The position numbers and the translations under genes were made by a program. From contig QANT01006795.1 of assembly GCA_003254885.1 (NCBI GenBank), positions 1 to 64,000 of the forward strand: a stretch of 64,000 nucleotides of DNA, given 5' to 3'. This document shows positions 38,361 to 50,036 of this stretch, in pieces (positions within the stretch are counted from its first letter, which is position 1; each line of letters starts with the position of its first letter). The notes below the pieces were generated by a model, which saw only the letters and a list, made by a program, of their open reading frames with translations, made no database searches and had not been told where the DNA came from. This stretch comes from Purshia tridentata. Taxonomy: Eukaryota > Streptophyta > Magnoliopsida > Rosales > Rosaceae.

Positions 38361-39836
38361 ATGGGTCAAGAAGAAGATCAACAGCAACAACAACAACAAC
38401 CAGGACAATCTCCTCCTTCTGATGCGCCCTCTCAGCCATCCTCCACTCAACCCGATCCTCCTGCTCCCCCATTCGATCCTAGTCGAAGTAAACACTCTAT
38501 CTCTCTCACCGTGTTTTATCTTCTTCTTTTTTCTGTTTTTTATTGTTTTCTATTTTGGAATTGGGGCTATGATGATTTTTTTATTTTTCAATCTGACTTT
38601 TTCATAACTGGGTTTATGAAAAGATGTGGAATTTCACTATGGAAGTTGGTTTTTGAGGGTTTCAATTCAGCTATCTTCTAGGTTATTATGTATAACGATC
38701 AAGTCATTGACTTTTAATAGGAAACTTATCCCATTATGAAAATCTAATGTTGAAACGAAAAAGGGTTATCATTTTTCATCTCTGAAAGATATGCAAAAGA
38801 CTTAAAATTTTGTTATGTCATATTTTTTCTAATTACATGTGTACCATTTCGTTCCCCAATCAAAGTGGTATCTATTCAGTAACATTTGCAGTTAAATGTG
38901 TGTTTTTTGTGCCATCTTCATAGCGGGATCAGGATTTAGTATCTGTCCCTTGTGGGTGACATATAATGAACTCTTCCATGACTCTAACCTTTGCCATATA
39001 ATTTTTTTGAAGTGATTGGAATCATTAAAAGAAAAGCCTTGATCAAAGAGTTAGCTGCTGTATACCATGCCGAGTGCCTTGCATACTGTCAAGAGCTTTT
39101 GGAACTTCAAAGAAAATGGGATGAGGTCAGATATGACCCCCCCTATTATTTGTTTCTGTATTTCTTTGAATAAATATTGCTCCTTTGATAAAGATGTTAT
39201 GGAATGTGCTAGTTTTAGAGTTTGATTTAACTCTATCATGTGATCTGTATCTAGCAATTAAATTGGTCTCTAAGAATGGCACCAAAGCAAGGCAGGGCCG
39301 GTTTTGCTGGCCCGACCTCATCCCACTATAAAAATTTTATCCCCGTGGGTAGGGGATGGATGGTTGTGTTGACCAACTGAAAAGAAATTAGGGTTTTTTT
39401 TAAATCTTATATATGCACATGTTTATATATGTTTATCAGCCTACTAGTAGTAACTAAGTGAACCTTGGTATATATATGTTTCAATTACCGTTATATACTG
39501 CGATCATTTCCATTATAATTTTATTGTTAATTTTACAATATACTGCGATCATATGGTTCAGTTGGATCATACAGTTGCTTAATCTGAATGGCACCCAATT
39601 TAGTTTATTGTCAACTGAAAATTTTCATGGTTGTATGTTGGATTGTTTTTCGATGCTGTATGTCGCGATTGTTGGTTTTAGATTTTGCAGAAGTATAAAA
39701 TGCTTTTTGATTGGTTCTCACTGTTGGTAGATTTTAAATATGCTTGCAGCCATGTATTGACTTGAAACCTCCAGAGGATTTGAAGAAGGAGACGATGCGG
39801 CCCCCCAAGCGGCTAAAGAAACCCACTAGACACTGA
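38361..39836 (+). CDS. Small conserved-looking plant protein of unknown function
   Basis: Three exons, 38361-38487, 39013-39125 and 39750-39836, join in phase to 108 residues. The start is MGQEEDQQQQQQQPGQSPPS, then a Pro/Ser-rich low-complexity region, then a helical core (MIGIIKRKALIKELAAVYHA, ECLAYCQELLELQRKWDE), then PCIDLKPPEDLKKETMRPPK and a basic tail RLKKPTRH. The exon 1 donor (CGAA|GTAAAC) leaves phase 1 and the next exon starts TG, so the joint codon is Met. I have seen similar short plant proteins but no named function. The basic tail with PPKRLKK could be a nuclear localisation signal; this is inference. Confidence 0.78.
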
Positions 39837-41189
39837 TTCTTCTCTGCAGCTTACTCTCGAATCTGCATGGCAAATTCCCTTGGTGCATAGTTCATATGTG
39901 TTCCTAACTTTCAGTTTGATTTGAAACAGGATCAAAACATTTATCATCCCATCAATATGAATGTATTTTAGTAAATTTTGAATGATGAACAAAGAGCCCT
40001 GTTGCTGTGGTTCATTATGGTTGCACAACTAGCAGAGTGTAAAAACTTTGTGACCTTAAGGGAGCTTCCTTTGCTTAGTTATGTAGGATTGCTTCACTTG
40101 TGGGTTTACTATATGTTCAGTGGTTCAGACGCACCATTAAGGAACTCATATTATTCGTTCAATATATGCTCTGTTCAGATGCTGCGATACCTTGTATTTT
40201 TGCTGATTTGTATATCATATAAGGCACTTCTCCCACTTATGAAAATTGAGACACAGAGCAGCTGGGCAGCAAGAAATGTGCTTTAGTGCTCTACTTTGTG
40301 TAGTATTTGGTCGATTGTATCTTATTTGAGTGCACAATAGGGGACAGTGTTGGCTCAAAATAGAAAAAGAAAAAATAGAAAAAATACGGGCATCAAAAGT
40401 CAGAAAAACAATTTTTAAACATCTAAAAGACTACGGGTCCATTTGACGGTGCTTTTAGAATTGTCAAAAGTGTCTTTAAATTAGTAAAAGCGTTTTTGGT
40501 AGTGTTTGACAAAAATGTATACGAGTGTTTTTAAGTTATAAAAGCGCTTTAAAGGGATTTTATAAAAAGTATCTAATAAGTGTTTTCATCAAAAAGCACT
40601 TCAAGTGTTTTTGCATGAATCATTGAAAATTTTTATAAAAATTTGTATGTGTTTTTTTGCAAAAGCGCTATTAAATAAAAACGCTTCTAAGAAACAGTGC
40701 CAAACAGACCAACATCGAAAAAACAAAAGAAATTAATTTCCGATGGGGCAACCAACTCTTGAATTTGGCTACTACAAAATTTTACTCATCAAAGCCCTTA
40801 GCCACAAAATTTTACCAACAAATTTCGACAAACCCACGACAGATTAGATAGATATTAGATTGTGAAATGAAGAAATTGCTGTGCTAGTTACATTTGAAAA
40901 GTTCAAAATCGAACAAAATACAAATTTACAATGTTCACATTGTTTGAGGTTCTAGTACACGTCTGTTCTGTATCTTTTCATTCTACTTGTTACATGTCTG
41001 TTTCTCTTCATGGGGCCAATCTCTTTGAAAACCCGAACTGCAGTATCTTAAGCTATTTTCAGATGTGTGCTGTTTTGAGGTATCACCAATCAGTTCTCCT
41101 TACTTGCAAGTAAGGTAATCCGCTAAGTAACATAAAAAGTCAAAGTGCAACAACAGGAAGAGACATAAACATACTGAAGAGCAAGTTGC
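39837..41189. other. Convergent 3' flanks of the 108-residue gene and ERO1
   Basis: No gene supported. It contains a foldback MITE at 40436-40710, listed separately. Confidence 0.5.
40436..40710. mobile_element. hAT-like MITE
   Basis: The left end GGTCCATTTGACGGTGCTTT is inversely matched by the right end (AAACAGTGCCAAACAGACC). Internal sub-repeats (AAAAGTG, AAAGCGCTTT) resemble the common plant hAT MITEs that begin GGTCCGTTTGGC. A target duplication was not evident. It has no coding capacity. Confidence 0.65.
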
Positions 41190-44100
41190 CTACCTAGGTT
41201 TTAGCCATGCCCATATTCTTTGCAATGGGTTACTTGGAGCAGATGTATTAACTATTGATTCCCACGTCCTATGAAATGGGCAACCTGAGGGAGTGGGTGC
41301 AGAAATCTGCGCTTCTATTAGCCTTTCAGCCGTGGGTCCCATTTCATGAACAAACTTGACAGATTCTGAGAGTCGATTAAGTAGGTTCAGCAGGGCAATC
41401 ACTTCATTTCTTTGCAACTGCAGCTGAAGACCATTACAATAGACTTCAGTTGAAATATAAAGTATATCGGATACTCAATTAAACCTGTAAACGATTACAC
41501 AAAAAATGACTAGTAACATATGGGTGTGCAATGCATGAGTTGGTTGTTGGCAAGAGAAATTAACAAAAGAATCAGTCTTTTTTAATAATTGATGAGAATT
41601 CCTGTGGGGAATTGTTACATGGTACAACTTGGGTTCACAATGCATGAGTCACAAATGAAGATGAAGATCTTACGGTTCTTTCCAACAACATCACTGTGGA
41701 TCCGAAGTTAGCACTGGCTGTGTCATTTTAACAAAGTAGGAAATGATGCCAACATGGCTTACTGAGAGTTCTAGAATTAGGGTGGTATAAGCCATAAAAG
41801 AAATGGGAGGAAAACAAATGTAGTTTCACAATTAGAACCTTGTACCATAGACAGTAACTAACAATTGTTCCGAACCTTGGTAACTATTTTTGGCTGTTAT
41901 TATGAATACATGTCTCTAAATCAAAGGTCACAGTCTCGAGGAAAAGAGTGGACCCATCAGCAATTTTATGAGACCTGACTAATTATCATTGTAGGACACA
42001 CGTTCTTAAACTGAGTACCAAAAAAATTCGAATAGCTATTAAAGAGATACTTACAGTCTGATCAGCCCTTTGTTGGCCATCAACAGAGAAGAGGATTTCA
42101 AGTGCGGTGCCAAGACCAAGGACCTGAAGCTTCCCCCAAAGTCGACATTTCTCACATCCTACACAATCCATCAATGCACTGCAATGACAATACAAACAAT
42201 TAATGGACACACAAAGGCCTTCTTCAACTGCTTTCTAAAAAATTGATGATGATAGTAACTATGAGAATGATACCAAACTATTACAAGACACTAGCCCAAA
42301 AACAATTCAAAAAACCTAGATTGAAATAAACTAGCCAAAACTGGGGTTTTAAGAAATACCTAATGTTTCTAAACTGTTTTTGTATTTTCTGCTTCAGTTC
42401 AGGTCCACTTTGGCCTTTCCACAACTTGGCTTCGTCAAATGGGACAGGGCATGCAGCTTGTAAATTAGAATTATAGAGTAGCTGTCTCATTAAGGATTGG
42501 GTCTTCAGATCCTCATTAAGATTACCGGTGTCATACTCAGCATGTTCCAAGTAATCTGCGGCCTAAATGCATTTGAACAAAATTAAAATTATTATCCCAG
42601 CAAGATAAAAAAATCAGGAAGTAACAAAACTACATAAAGTGAAAAGTATTGTCAGTATGCTGCAGTACGCCTTTGAAAGGGACTCAAGTTTGTACTCACC
42701 TTTGTCACAGCTCGAAGAACGAAGAGAAACGTGAAGTACAAGTTTTTGACACGATCCGGGTATCTTAGGACCCGATCATACATCAATGAGAGATTTTGAC
42801 CCCACTGGAACAGAAATTAGAAAAATATAATGTTAGAAATTTAATTAAGTGCATTTACATGATAAGTCTTGAGTGGCCCACATGATGAGCAAACTTATTC
42901 TCGATTTGTCCTTCACCCTTACAACATCTAATAACAAAACACCCCATAATGCAAACTTATTGTTAAAGTAACTTGTTGCTAAGAATAAGGCAGTGATGGC
43001 TTGGATCCCAGAGTTATTTAAATTATGAACAGCTGACAGACTATAACAGAAAGTCACATATGCTAACAAAATTAGGGAGTCATGAAGAGGGCGCAGCCAT
43101 TGAAATTTCTTATCAGGATTCATTCTCAGTATAAAATATATGGGGCATGGGTAAAGCACAAACTTTTACAAAAATCATGCAAACTCTCTGTTGTCCGCCT
43201 AAAATATAAGTATTAAAGGGAATGATGAATCAGAATTTGTACCATGTGTGTAGTTTCATCAAGAAGATAATCAGAAGCTATGTGGACTGAAATAGAGGAA
43301 TGAAGGCCGGATATCAACTTGTACAAAATTCTTTCCTCAGTGCATAACTCTTCAGACGGATCTGGAGAAGAAGTTGGAAATGAAAACAAAAATCTTATAA
43401 TAAGGATTAGTAATTCACAGGAATCTTGTCTTAAATACAATGAAACATGAACTGTAACTCCCCCTAACATTAACTACATGAAGTGTATAAACTAAAATAT
43501 TTCTCAAGGAGGAAACTGGTACAATTTCAAGTTAGCCCAGCAGATGACTGAGTAAACACATGCAAACATTTTGACCAGGAGAATTTTAAAACCCAGAGCT
43601 TGTCTAATGATTTTGCACCCAAAAACAAAAAAAAGGGGCTTGCAAAGTTTCACTACCTTAGAAAGAGGAAACTACATAATTAGACATTCTCAGAGTTTTA
43701 AACATAAATAAAGGCTCTTTATTTGTGGGCGGGGATAAATGAGTAAAGATGTCAACTCCTACATTAAGTGTCACAACACAATTAACGTTAACAAAAGTTG
43801 TTTGTTAATCAATAAGCACCAAAAGTAGAATGGAGCAAAATGGAAGTGGAAACAATGCTATATAAAGATCCAGCTGAACCCAAAAGTTAAGATCAACAGT
43901 GCAAAATATTGTTTAAAAAAAGGTTCATTCATTGTGCATGTGAGAAAGCTTACATTTGGGGCAGTTCTCTGCGTAGACAGCATCCCATATCCTTCTAGCA
44001 GATGGACCAACATAGCCAGTATACCGTTCAGGATTCAGTTGAAGATTCACATATGTCATCTCAGCTGCAAGTGTAAATACACTATCAATTGATGAGTATC

Positions 44101-45509
44101 AAAATGATAAATCATCCAATGTTGTTCACACTATAGTACTAGCATTCATACTAGCATATTACAAACAAGATTAGAATATACGAGAAATAACTGGCAGGAA
44201 AGGCATTGAACTGCAACATAAGCTAATATATTACATAGAGCCAGAACTGTTAAGTTGAGCAGGAAAAACAATGATACACACCATTGTCTGTCTCATCGTC
44301 ATTTGTCCAGGGATTGTCTGTCTCTGTCCAGCCTCTGAAAGCTTTATTGTCTAGTGTACGGTCAACAGCTGCCTCAGGCTTTCCCTCTTGGCAAACAAGA
44401 TCATCCAATGGAAGGCCATGATGAGGCTTCTTGAATGCTTCGGGGAATTCGCTTTCTGGGCATTCACATACACTACAATCTCGCAGACGGCACATACCAT
44501 CATCTGGCCAGAAAGGGCAGTCGCACCACAACTTAACCTAAACAAAGTATACCAACCATGCTTCAGAAAAATCAGATGCACATTAGAATAGCATAAGAAT
44601 GGTAATCCGCAGCAAAGCTCAAGATAGATTAAAATGTAATGTATCCGATTAACTAATATATGTTCCACACTAGTTAAAGTTTGTTACCATCTTTAAAATT
44701 ATTATAGTATTATTTTATGAGAACACAGATCTAGCCTATTCATTACCTTGAAATACCGAAAGAATGAAGTTTTAACGAGGTCTTGGAGTGACGGATAAAG
44801 AACATCCTTGTTAAGCTGGTCCACGGTCTCATAATCACAACAACAATCCTCCACCATCCCACTATACTTGTGTGTGTCCTACACAGATTGTAACGGGGGG
44901 AAATCAACCATAAGAAGAATCACAAGCCCAATTATAACAATCAAGAGAATTAAAATAAAATAAAAAAACTAAATTTTTATTAACATCAGTCTTATTTCAC
45001 ACAATTCAAACAATATGTCGTTTTCTTTTTATGAATTGAGAAGCTTCACATTTAGTGCAAAGCAGGATTTGAATTTAATGGAATTCTAATTATGCCAATT
45101 TAACAACAATGTACCATCTTAGTAAAAAAAAACATGAAATTTAATGTTCAAAATTCCTCTACTTTCTGGGTATCCAACAGAACATGCAGATTTGAATTTA
45201 ATGCAATTCTAATTATGCCAATTTAACAACAATGTACCATCTTAGTAAAAAAAAAACATGAAATTTAATGTTCAAAATTCCATAACATAAATAAAAACAA
45301 AATCAAGTTCTTGTCATTCCTCTACTTTCTGGGTATCCAACAGAACATGCAAGGAACCGTACCTGAGAACAGTTACAAGGCTTGCTAGAGAGTCCGAAAA
45401 GTGAGATTTTGGGAGCAGCTCTCGATGTCATGGCGACAGCAACAAAGATAGCGATCAGAGCTCCAGCCACCCAACCCCATCGCATTCCTTTACTCTTTTC
45501 CCCACCCAT
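41190..45509 (-). CDS. ERO1: Endoplasmic reticulum oxidoreductin-1
   Basis: FAD-dependent thiol oxidase of the ER lumen that re-oxidises PDI and passes electrons to O2, driving disulfide formation. Coding exons (minus): 45509-45363, 44878-44747, 44537-44282, 44064-43954, 43361-43243, 42804-42700, 42562-42360, 42178-42055, 41423-41190; phases close, 476 aa. Visible: N-terminal signal anchor (about 13-28), [12 protein letters not shown], the shuttle pair CRLRDC (109-114), [44 protein letters not shown], the active-site CVGCEKC (363-369), and [18 protein letters not shown]-like FAD motif. The start [11 protein letters not shown] fits known N-termini; an in-frame ATG at 45566 is less likely. A TATA box (TATATAAAT, 45642-45650) lies about 133 bp upstream of the ATG. 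Confidence 0.93.
45066..45351. repeat. Duplicated segment in ERO1 intron 1
   Basis: A unit starting GATTTGAATTTAATG repeats at 45066-45188 and 45189-45282 (123-bp period). A further 35-nt piece (CTACTTTCTGGGTATCCAAC...) at about 45154-45188 recurs at 45317-45351, next to the splice donor of exon 1. Confidence 0.85.
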
Positions 45510-45641
45510 CAATGCAACAAATGGTGTCCGAAAACGTAAAAAGGCTTGAAAATCCCGCTCTAACACCCTGCTTGGTTCCCAAGAAAATGAGAAGGAAAAT
45601 CTAATGAGTTTTGTGATCTCTGTTACTTTGCTGGTAAGGAA

Positions 45642-45650
45642 ATTTATATA
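45642..45650 (-). promoter_or_regulatory. TATA box of ERO1
   Basis: TATATAAAT on the minus strand, about 133 bp upstream of the ATG at 45509. Confidence 0.5.
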
Positions 45651-46284
45651 GGAGGTGAAACAAGTGGATTTAGCTTTGGTTAGAAAGAATGAAACAGGTA
45701 ATTAAGTGGAATAGGCGTTGTTTTGTTTGATGGTTTTTGTTTGATTGGATGGACAACGTAATCAATGGGCATGTCCGAGAAAATCAGCGGCCGACTATGG
45801 CAAGGTCGGAAAAGTCAGAGAAAATCAGTGGAAAATGGTAAATGGGCTGACTATTTTGGGCTCATCTAAGATGGGCCGGATCAGGTCAAATTGAGGTTGG
45901 GTTGAACTGACCTGGTTAGAATTAAATTTCACTAAACTCTACAAAAATCACATAGCTTGACGTCATCATTAGCTTAATTTTGGTCACATGACTCTGTGTT
46001 ATTAAAATCTTAATGTAAATTTATGAATCCACAAATTAAGTTGACAATCGATTACCCCATAAAAATTAACCAATTAATCTGCATGTTTTAGAATTGCCCC
46101 CATGCACCTAACTCCCTAACTGTAACTTTCCAGTACGTACTATCCAATCTGATCGAGTTGTGGAAGTATAAGAAATGAAACATTTGAATAATCTTTTCAA
46201 CTAAATAATGAAATGAAAATTGAAGTTGTTTGTGGTGGATGAAAATAGTACAAGCTAGTCAAGGAATCAAATTTATATGATCAT
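45651..46284. other. Intergenic, ERO1 upstream
   Basis: AT-rich. No gene supported. Confidence 0.4.
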
Positions 46285-47376
46285 CCATCAGTTTGAAAGT
46301 GGTCAATGGAAATAAAAATACGTTGGGATTCTTGTAGATCACGTACATGTGTACTCTGTTTTTCAGGAAATGGCAAAGATCATGGTCAAATATATTCACA
46401 TCTTGTAAACCGATTTTGGTAATTAAAAGTTCTGAAATACAATGCAAAAAGCAAAGGAGAAAGTAAGAAAAATCAGAAAATGAAAACTCTGGGCCTCTCA
46501 GAGGCTCTCAGTCTCACACCTTGTAATCATTTTCTACTTGTTGCAGAGACAATTTCTGGGCACAGGCAGACAGGCCTTAGCCAGCAGCCTCCTTATATCT
46601 TAATTTCTATTTCTTACTCATGCATATACATATATATATGGTCCAATATTCTCTTTTATGATAATAAACTGGTAAATTAATGCATGTTTCGAATGACTTA
46701 TCGATCAGCACGTACATTAGTTTAGTTGGTTGTTTCAATATATAAAATTAATGCATGTTCTTTCAGCCGGAAAAACAAATTAATTAACTCATTAGCTAAA
46801 ATATGAAATTTTTATATACTATTACACAGACACCCTGTTATATATTTATTTGTTTTGCTTTATATTGTCTGGGAAACACATGTATGTCGATCACAAGCGC
46901 ATGAACCATGACCAGTTTGAAAGTGGTCAAAGGAAATACGTACGGTGCATGCCTTCAGTATTGAGTACGGCGCGCTGAAGCTTTATTGTCCAATGACTAT
47001 CCAATCCATATATGATATTTTCCACACAACCATCTCTTTTAATTTGCATGCACATCATGTGCATGTCATGCATGTGATCACAAAATGAAGAAAAACAGAG
47101 ACATAGAGAATTATATACTATTACACAGACACCCTGTTATATATTCATTTGTTTTGCTTTATATTCTCTGGGAAAACATGTATGTCGATCACAAGTGCAT
47201 GAACCATGACCAGTTTGAAAGTGGTCAATGGAAATACGTACGGTGCATGCCTTCAGTATTAAGTACGGCGGGCTGAAGCTTTATTGTCCAATGACTGTCC
47301 AACCCATATATGATATTTTCCACACAACCATCTCTTTCAATTAATTTGCATGCATATCATGTGCATGTCATGCATG
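46285..47376. repeat. Duplicated non-coding block left of the glutaredoxin gene
   Basis: Sub-blocks: C (46285-46480, contains CAGTTTGAAAGTGGTCAATGG), A (46480-46760, contains AATCATTTTCTACTTGTTGC and GCCTTAGCCAGCAGCCTC), B (46813-47075) and a second B (47111-47376). The two B copies are head to tail and differ at few sites. A, B and C recur on the other side of the glutaredoxin gene (48694-49380). No credible ORF is shared between the copies. Confidence 0.85.
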
Positions 47377-47809
47377 GATATATATGCCTTTTCAATTTAT
47401 TCCATCGCCGGCCGGCCGGCAGTAACAACAATATTCCCACAAAATTTAAACCTAAGAAAAAAAACATGCGATTAATCTCGATCAAGCTTATATAAACATG
47501 ATTCATGAATGCATGGAGACCAATCATCTATAACATTTCTGATTGTAGTAATATTAATTAATATATGAACTGTCGCATATATGATATATAACTAGCTAGC
47601 TATTACATGGAGATTTTAGCATTTCATATACCCACCAAATGACCAAAATTAATAGTCGATCTATACTAGTACAACCACCTTGTACGTACCCAATATAATA
47701 ATCCTATAGATACGAACTAATAAGCTTAGAATTGAAATTGTTAAGAGAAACACTGACACATATATATTAAACCTAAAGAGACGTACTAAGCTATAGAATT
47801 GAGACAGTT

Positions 47810-48211
47810 TCAGAGCCAGAGAGCACCGGAGTCCTTGAGGAGAGGGACGAGGGTGCCGTTGATGTGGCAGGCCATGAGGGTCTCGACGCCTCCCAAGAAC
47901 TTGCCCCCAACAAACACTGCCGGAAGGGGTTGCTGTCTGTCAAAGGCCAGCTCGTACAGCACCGCCTGGATGTCGTGGCCTGCCACGTGCTGGTCAACCT
48001 CGATGATGGTGGGGCCGGCGCCGAGGCTGAAGAGGAGGTGCTTGACGACGGTGCACATGCAGCAGCCGCTCATGCTGAACACCACCACCGCGTTGCACGA
48101 CCCCAACTGCCTCACCACCTCGTACGGGCTGCTGCTCTCCACCTTCATCGCCGCCTCTGAGTCGCTGTTGCTGTCCATTTCGAGTGACCGGGAGTTCTTT
48201 GAAACCTGCAT
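47810..48211 (-). CDS. CC-type glutaredoxin (ROXY family)
   Basis: Plant-specific class III glutaredoxin that interacts with TGA bZIP factors. Single exon, 133 aa. Visible: active site CCMC at 50-53, the cis-Pro loop LPAVFVGG (P97), GGVETLM (107-113) typical of the GSH-binding GG motif, and C-terminal ALWL (130-133) characteristic of ROXY proteins. The N-terminus (MQVSKNSRSLEMDSNSDSEA) is Ser/Asp-rich. MQ starts are common in this family; a later Met at 12 or 22 is possible. Cytosol and nucleus expected. The promoter carries two TGACG sites, listed separately. It is flanked by duplicated non-coding blocks, unlike usual single-copy genes. Which ROXY subtype it is cannot be decided here. Confidence 0.9.
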   Translation of the reverse strand: MQVSKNSRSLEMDSNSDSEAAMKVESSSPYEVVRQLGSCNAVVVFSMSGCCMCTVVKHLLFSLGAGPTIIEVDQHVAGHDIQAVLYELAFDRQQPLPAVFVGGKFLGGVETLMACHINGTLVPLLKDSGALWL

Positions 48212-48325
48212 TATATTCTTCTTGTGTTAACTGTTTGTTGTTTAATTCAGAGACCCTAAGCTTATAGCTTGGGGGTTTTAAAAGGGGTTTACATACCTAG
48301 CATCATTGATCGTGCACCGTACACG

Positions 48326-48393
48326 CGTCAGTCACAGAGCTAGAGCATATTTGGATGATATTATCGATCGCTCAGTGATCAGCGTAACTGACG
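48326..48393 (-). promoter_or_regulatory. Pair of TGACG (TGA-factor) motifs upstream of glutaredoxin
   Basis: CGTCA at 48326-48330 and TGACG at 48389-48393, both within a TGACGC-type context (ACGCGTCAGTCA and AACTGACGCACT), 115-180 bp upstream of the ATG. TGACG is the core site of TGA bZIP factors, the partners of ROXY proteins. Whether they are bound is not shown. Confidence 0.4.
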
Positions 48394-48693
48394 CACTGGC
48401 TGGCCGTTACATGTGGGACCCAATAGTAATATATTATTAACAATTGGAGATCAAAGTTTAGGGCTTTGTACGAGCTGGAGATTGCTAGCATCTACTTCGT
48501 CACACTCTGCTACTCATGTCTTTAAAGTTGAAGGCATGACCCTAACGACACCAGTTACGACCCCTTTGAACCAATTTAGATATTTATATAATATATGCAA
48601 ATTAAAAACCTGCCAATGGAATTGAGAGGCATTAATTAGAGCCTCCATTATCTCATAATATTAAATAAAAATTACGAAATACCAAAAATAAAA

Positions 48694-49380
48694 ATGAAAG
48701 CTGTGAGAGGCTCTCACACCTTGTTTTGTTGTAATCATTTTCTACTTGTTGCAGGCTTGCAGCAGAGACAATTTCTGGGGCACAGGCAGACTGGCCTTAG
48801 CCAGCAGCCTCTATCTAATTTCTCTCTCTTACTCATGCATATATTATACATGGTCAAATATTCTCTTTTATGTGGAAATATAATACACTGGTAATTTAAT
48901 GCATACGTTTGAATGACTAATTATCTGCATGTACATTAATGTCTCTGAAATATAGTTCTTTCAGCCAGAAAACATAATCGATCATAAGAAAAACAAATTA
49001 AACTCTAGCTAAATTGAAATATTTATATATTTACAGAAACACCTACCCTGTTATTGATGTATTTTTTTTTTATATTCTCTGAAAACACATGTATGTCACA
49101 AGTTCATAGCATGCAAGAGAGCATGTTGAAATATATATGATATATCCATGACCAGTTTGAAAGTGGTCAATGGAAATTAAAATGTTGTGATTCTTGTCGG
49201 TCACAGATTCACATCTACTCTTCATTTCAGGAAATGAGAAATTCAAATGGGCCGGACATTAAAAATTCTGGAAAACCAAAAATAAAGAAAAATATTTGAT
49301 CAAAGATGTTCTGGGCCTCTCAGACTCTCACAGCTTGAAATCATTTTCGATCTACTCGCTTCAGACATTTTGTGCTCGGC
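48694..49380. repeat. Duplicated non-coding block right of the glutaredoxin gene
   Basis: A copy (48694-48990), B-like copy (49020-49110), C copy (49155-49310, CAGTTTGAAAGTGGTCAATGG) and the start of another A copy (about 49315-49390, GGGCCTCTCAGACTCTCACA). These match the blocks at 46285-47376 in the same orientation. Confidence 0.8.
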
Positions 49381-49595
49381 AGGGGCAGCTAAAAATAATT
49401 AAAAAAATTGTTTTTTAATAAACAAGTGTATATATATATGTACAAATTAATCACTTATACATATACGTACCTGGGAAATTAACACATGTGTACGTACAAA
49501 CCCAACATTCTGAAAATTAATCCTAGAAAAAGAAATTATGAATGGACAAAGAAGGAACGAAATTGACAGACCCATTGATAATGAATTAATTAGCT

Positions 49596-50036
49596 TCAAG
49601 ATATGGGAATATTGAATGTACTCCTAACATTCCCCACCATGCAAGCAAAAAACTGCAAAATGGGCCGGAAACAGGCCTCTATTGGGCTCCTAACATAAAC
49701 ATGCCATCTTGAGCCCAATGCTGCATGGGCCCTCAGTCTGGCCCAGAAGCTGACAATGAAGCTCTGGTTCCGGCTGTAGGCTAGTTTCGCCGCCGACTGC
49801 ACGTACGCCGAGGCCGCACGCTTCACCAACTGGTTCCGGATAGTAATGGTTGATGGGTCGAAGTCAAGTTCTTCTGGGATTGCTGTGCTGGTCTGTGGTG
49901 AGTTCAATATGATGTCTTTCAAGCTTGTGTAGCGGTGTTCTTCGTCGATTTCCGGGTCGGGTCGGCTGCTGGTTGATGAGTTTCTGCAGAGTATTAATGA
50001 AGGTAAGTTTCGTATGATTTGAAGTTCTGTGTCCAT
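49596..50036 (-). CDS. Unknown plant protein (146 aa)
   Basis: Single-exon ORF with biased, protein-like composition that I do not recognise by name. Features: MDTELQIIRNLPSLILCR, an acidic stretch (PDPEIDEEHRYTSLKDIILN), then IRNQLVKRAASAYVQSAAKL (amphipathic helix), FWARLRAHAALGSRWHVYVR and FFACMVGNVRSTFNI. It has no signal peptide and no obvious membrane segment. The SLKDIIL segment and the RNQLVKRAASAYVQSAA segment read like two conserved blocks. The codon use and continuity of the frame support a real gene, and the neighbouring GRX and INT2 genes are unrelated. It might be a stress-related small protein, but no function is shown. Confidence 0.65.
   Translation of the reverse strand: MDTELQIIRNLPSLILCRNSSTSSRPDPEIDEEHRYTSLKDIILNSPQTSTAIPEELDFDPSTITIRNQLVKRAASAYVQSAAKLAYSRNQSFIVSFWARLRAHAALGSRWHVYVRSPIEACFRPILQFFACMVGNVRSTFNIPIS

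Noticed and set aside
47799-48230. 143-residue and 98-residue plus-strand ORFs
   Set aside because: Antisense to the glutaredoxin, which has the catalytic CCMC and ALWL motifs.
46480-48840. Block A as a microRNA precursor
   Set aside because: The only inverse matches within the block are short (GAGGCT/AGCCTC), too weak for a precursor stem, and no known miRNA sequence is present.
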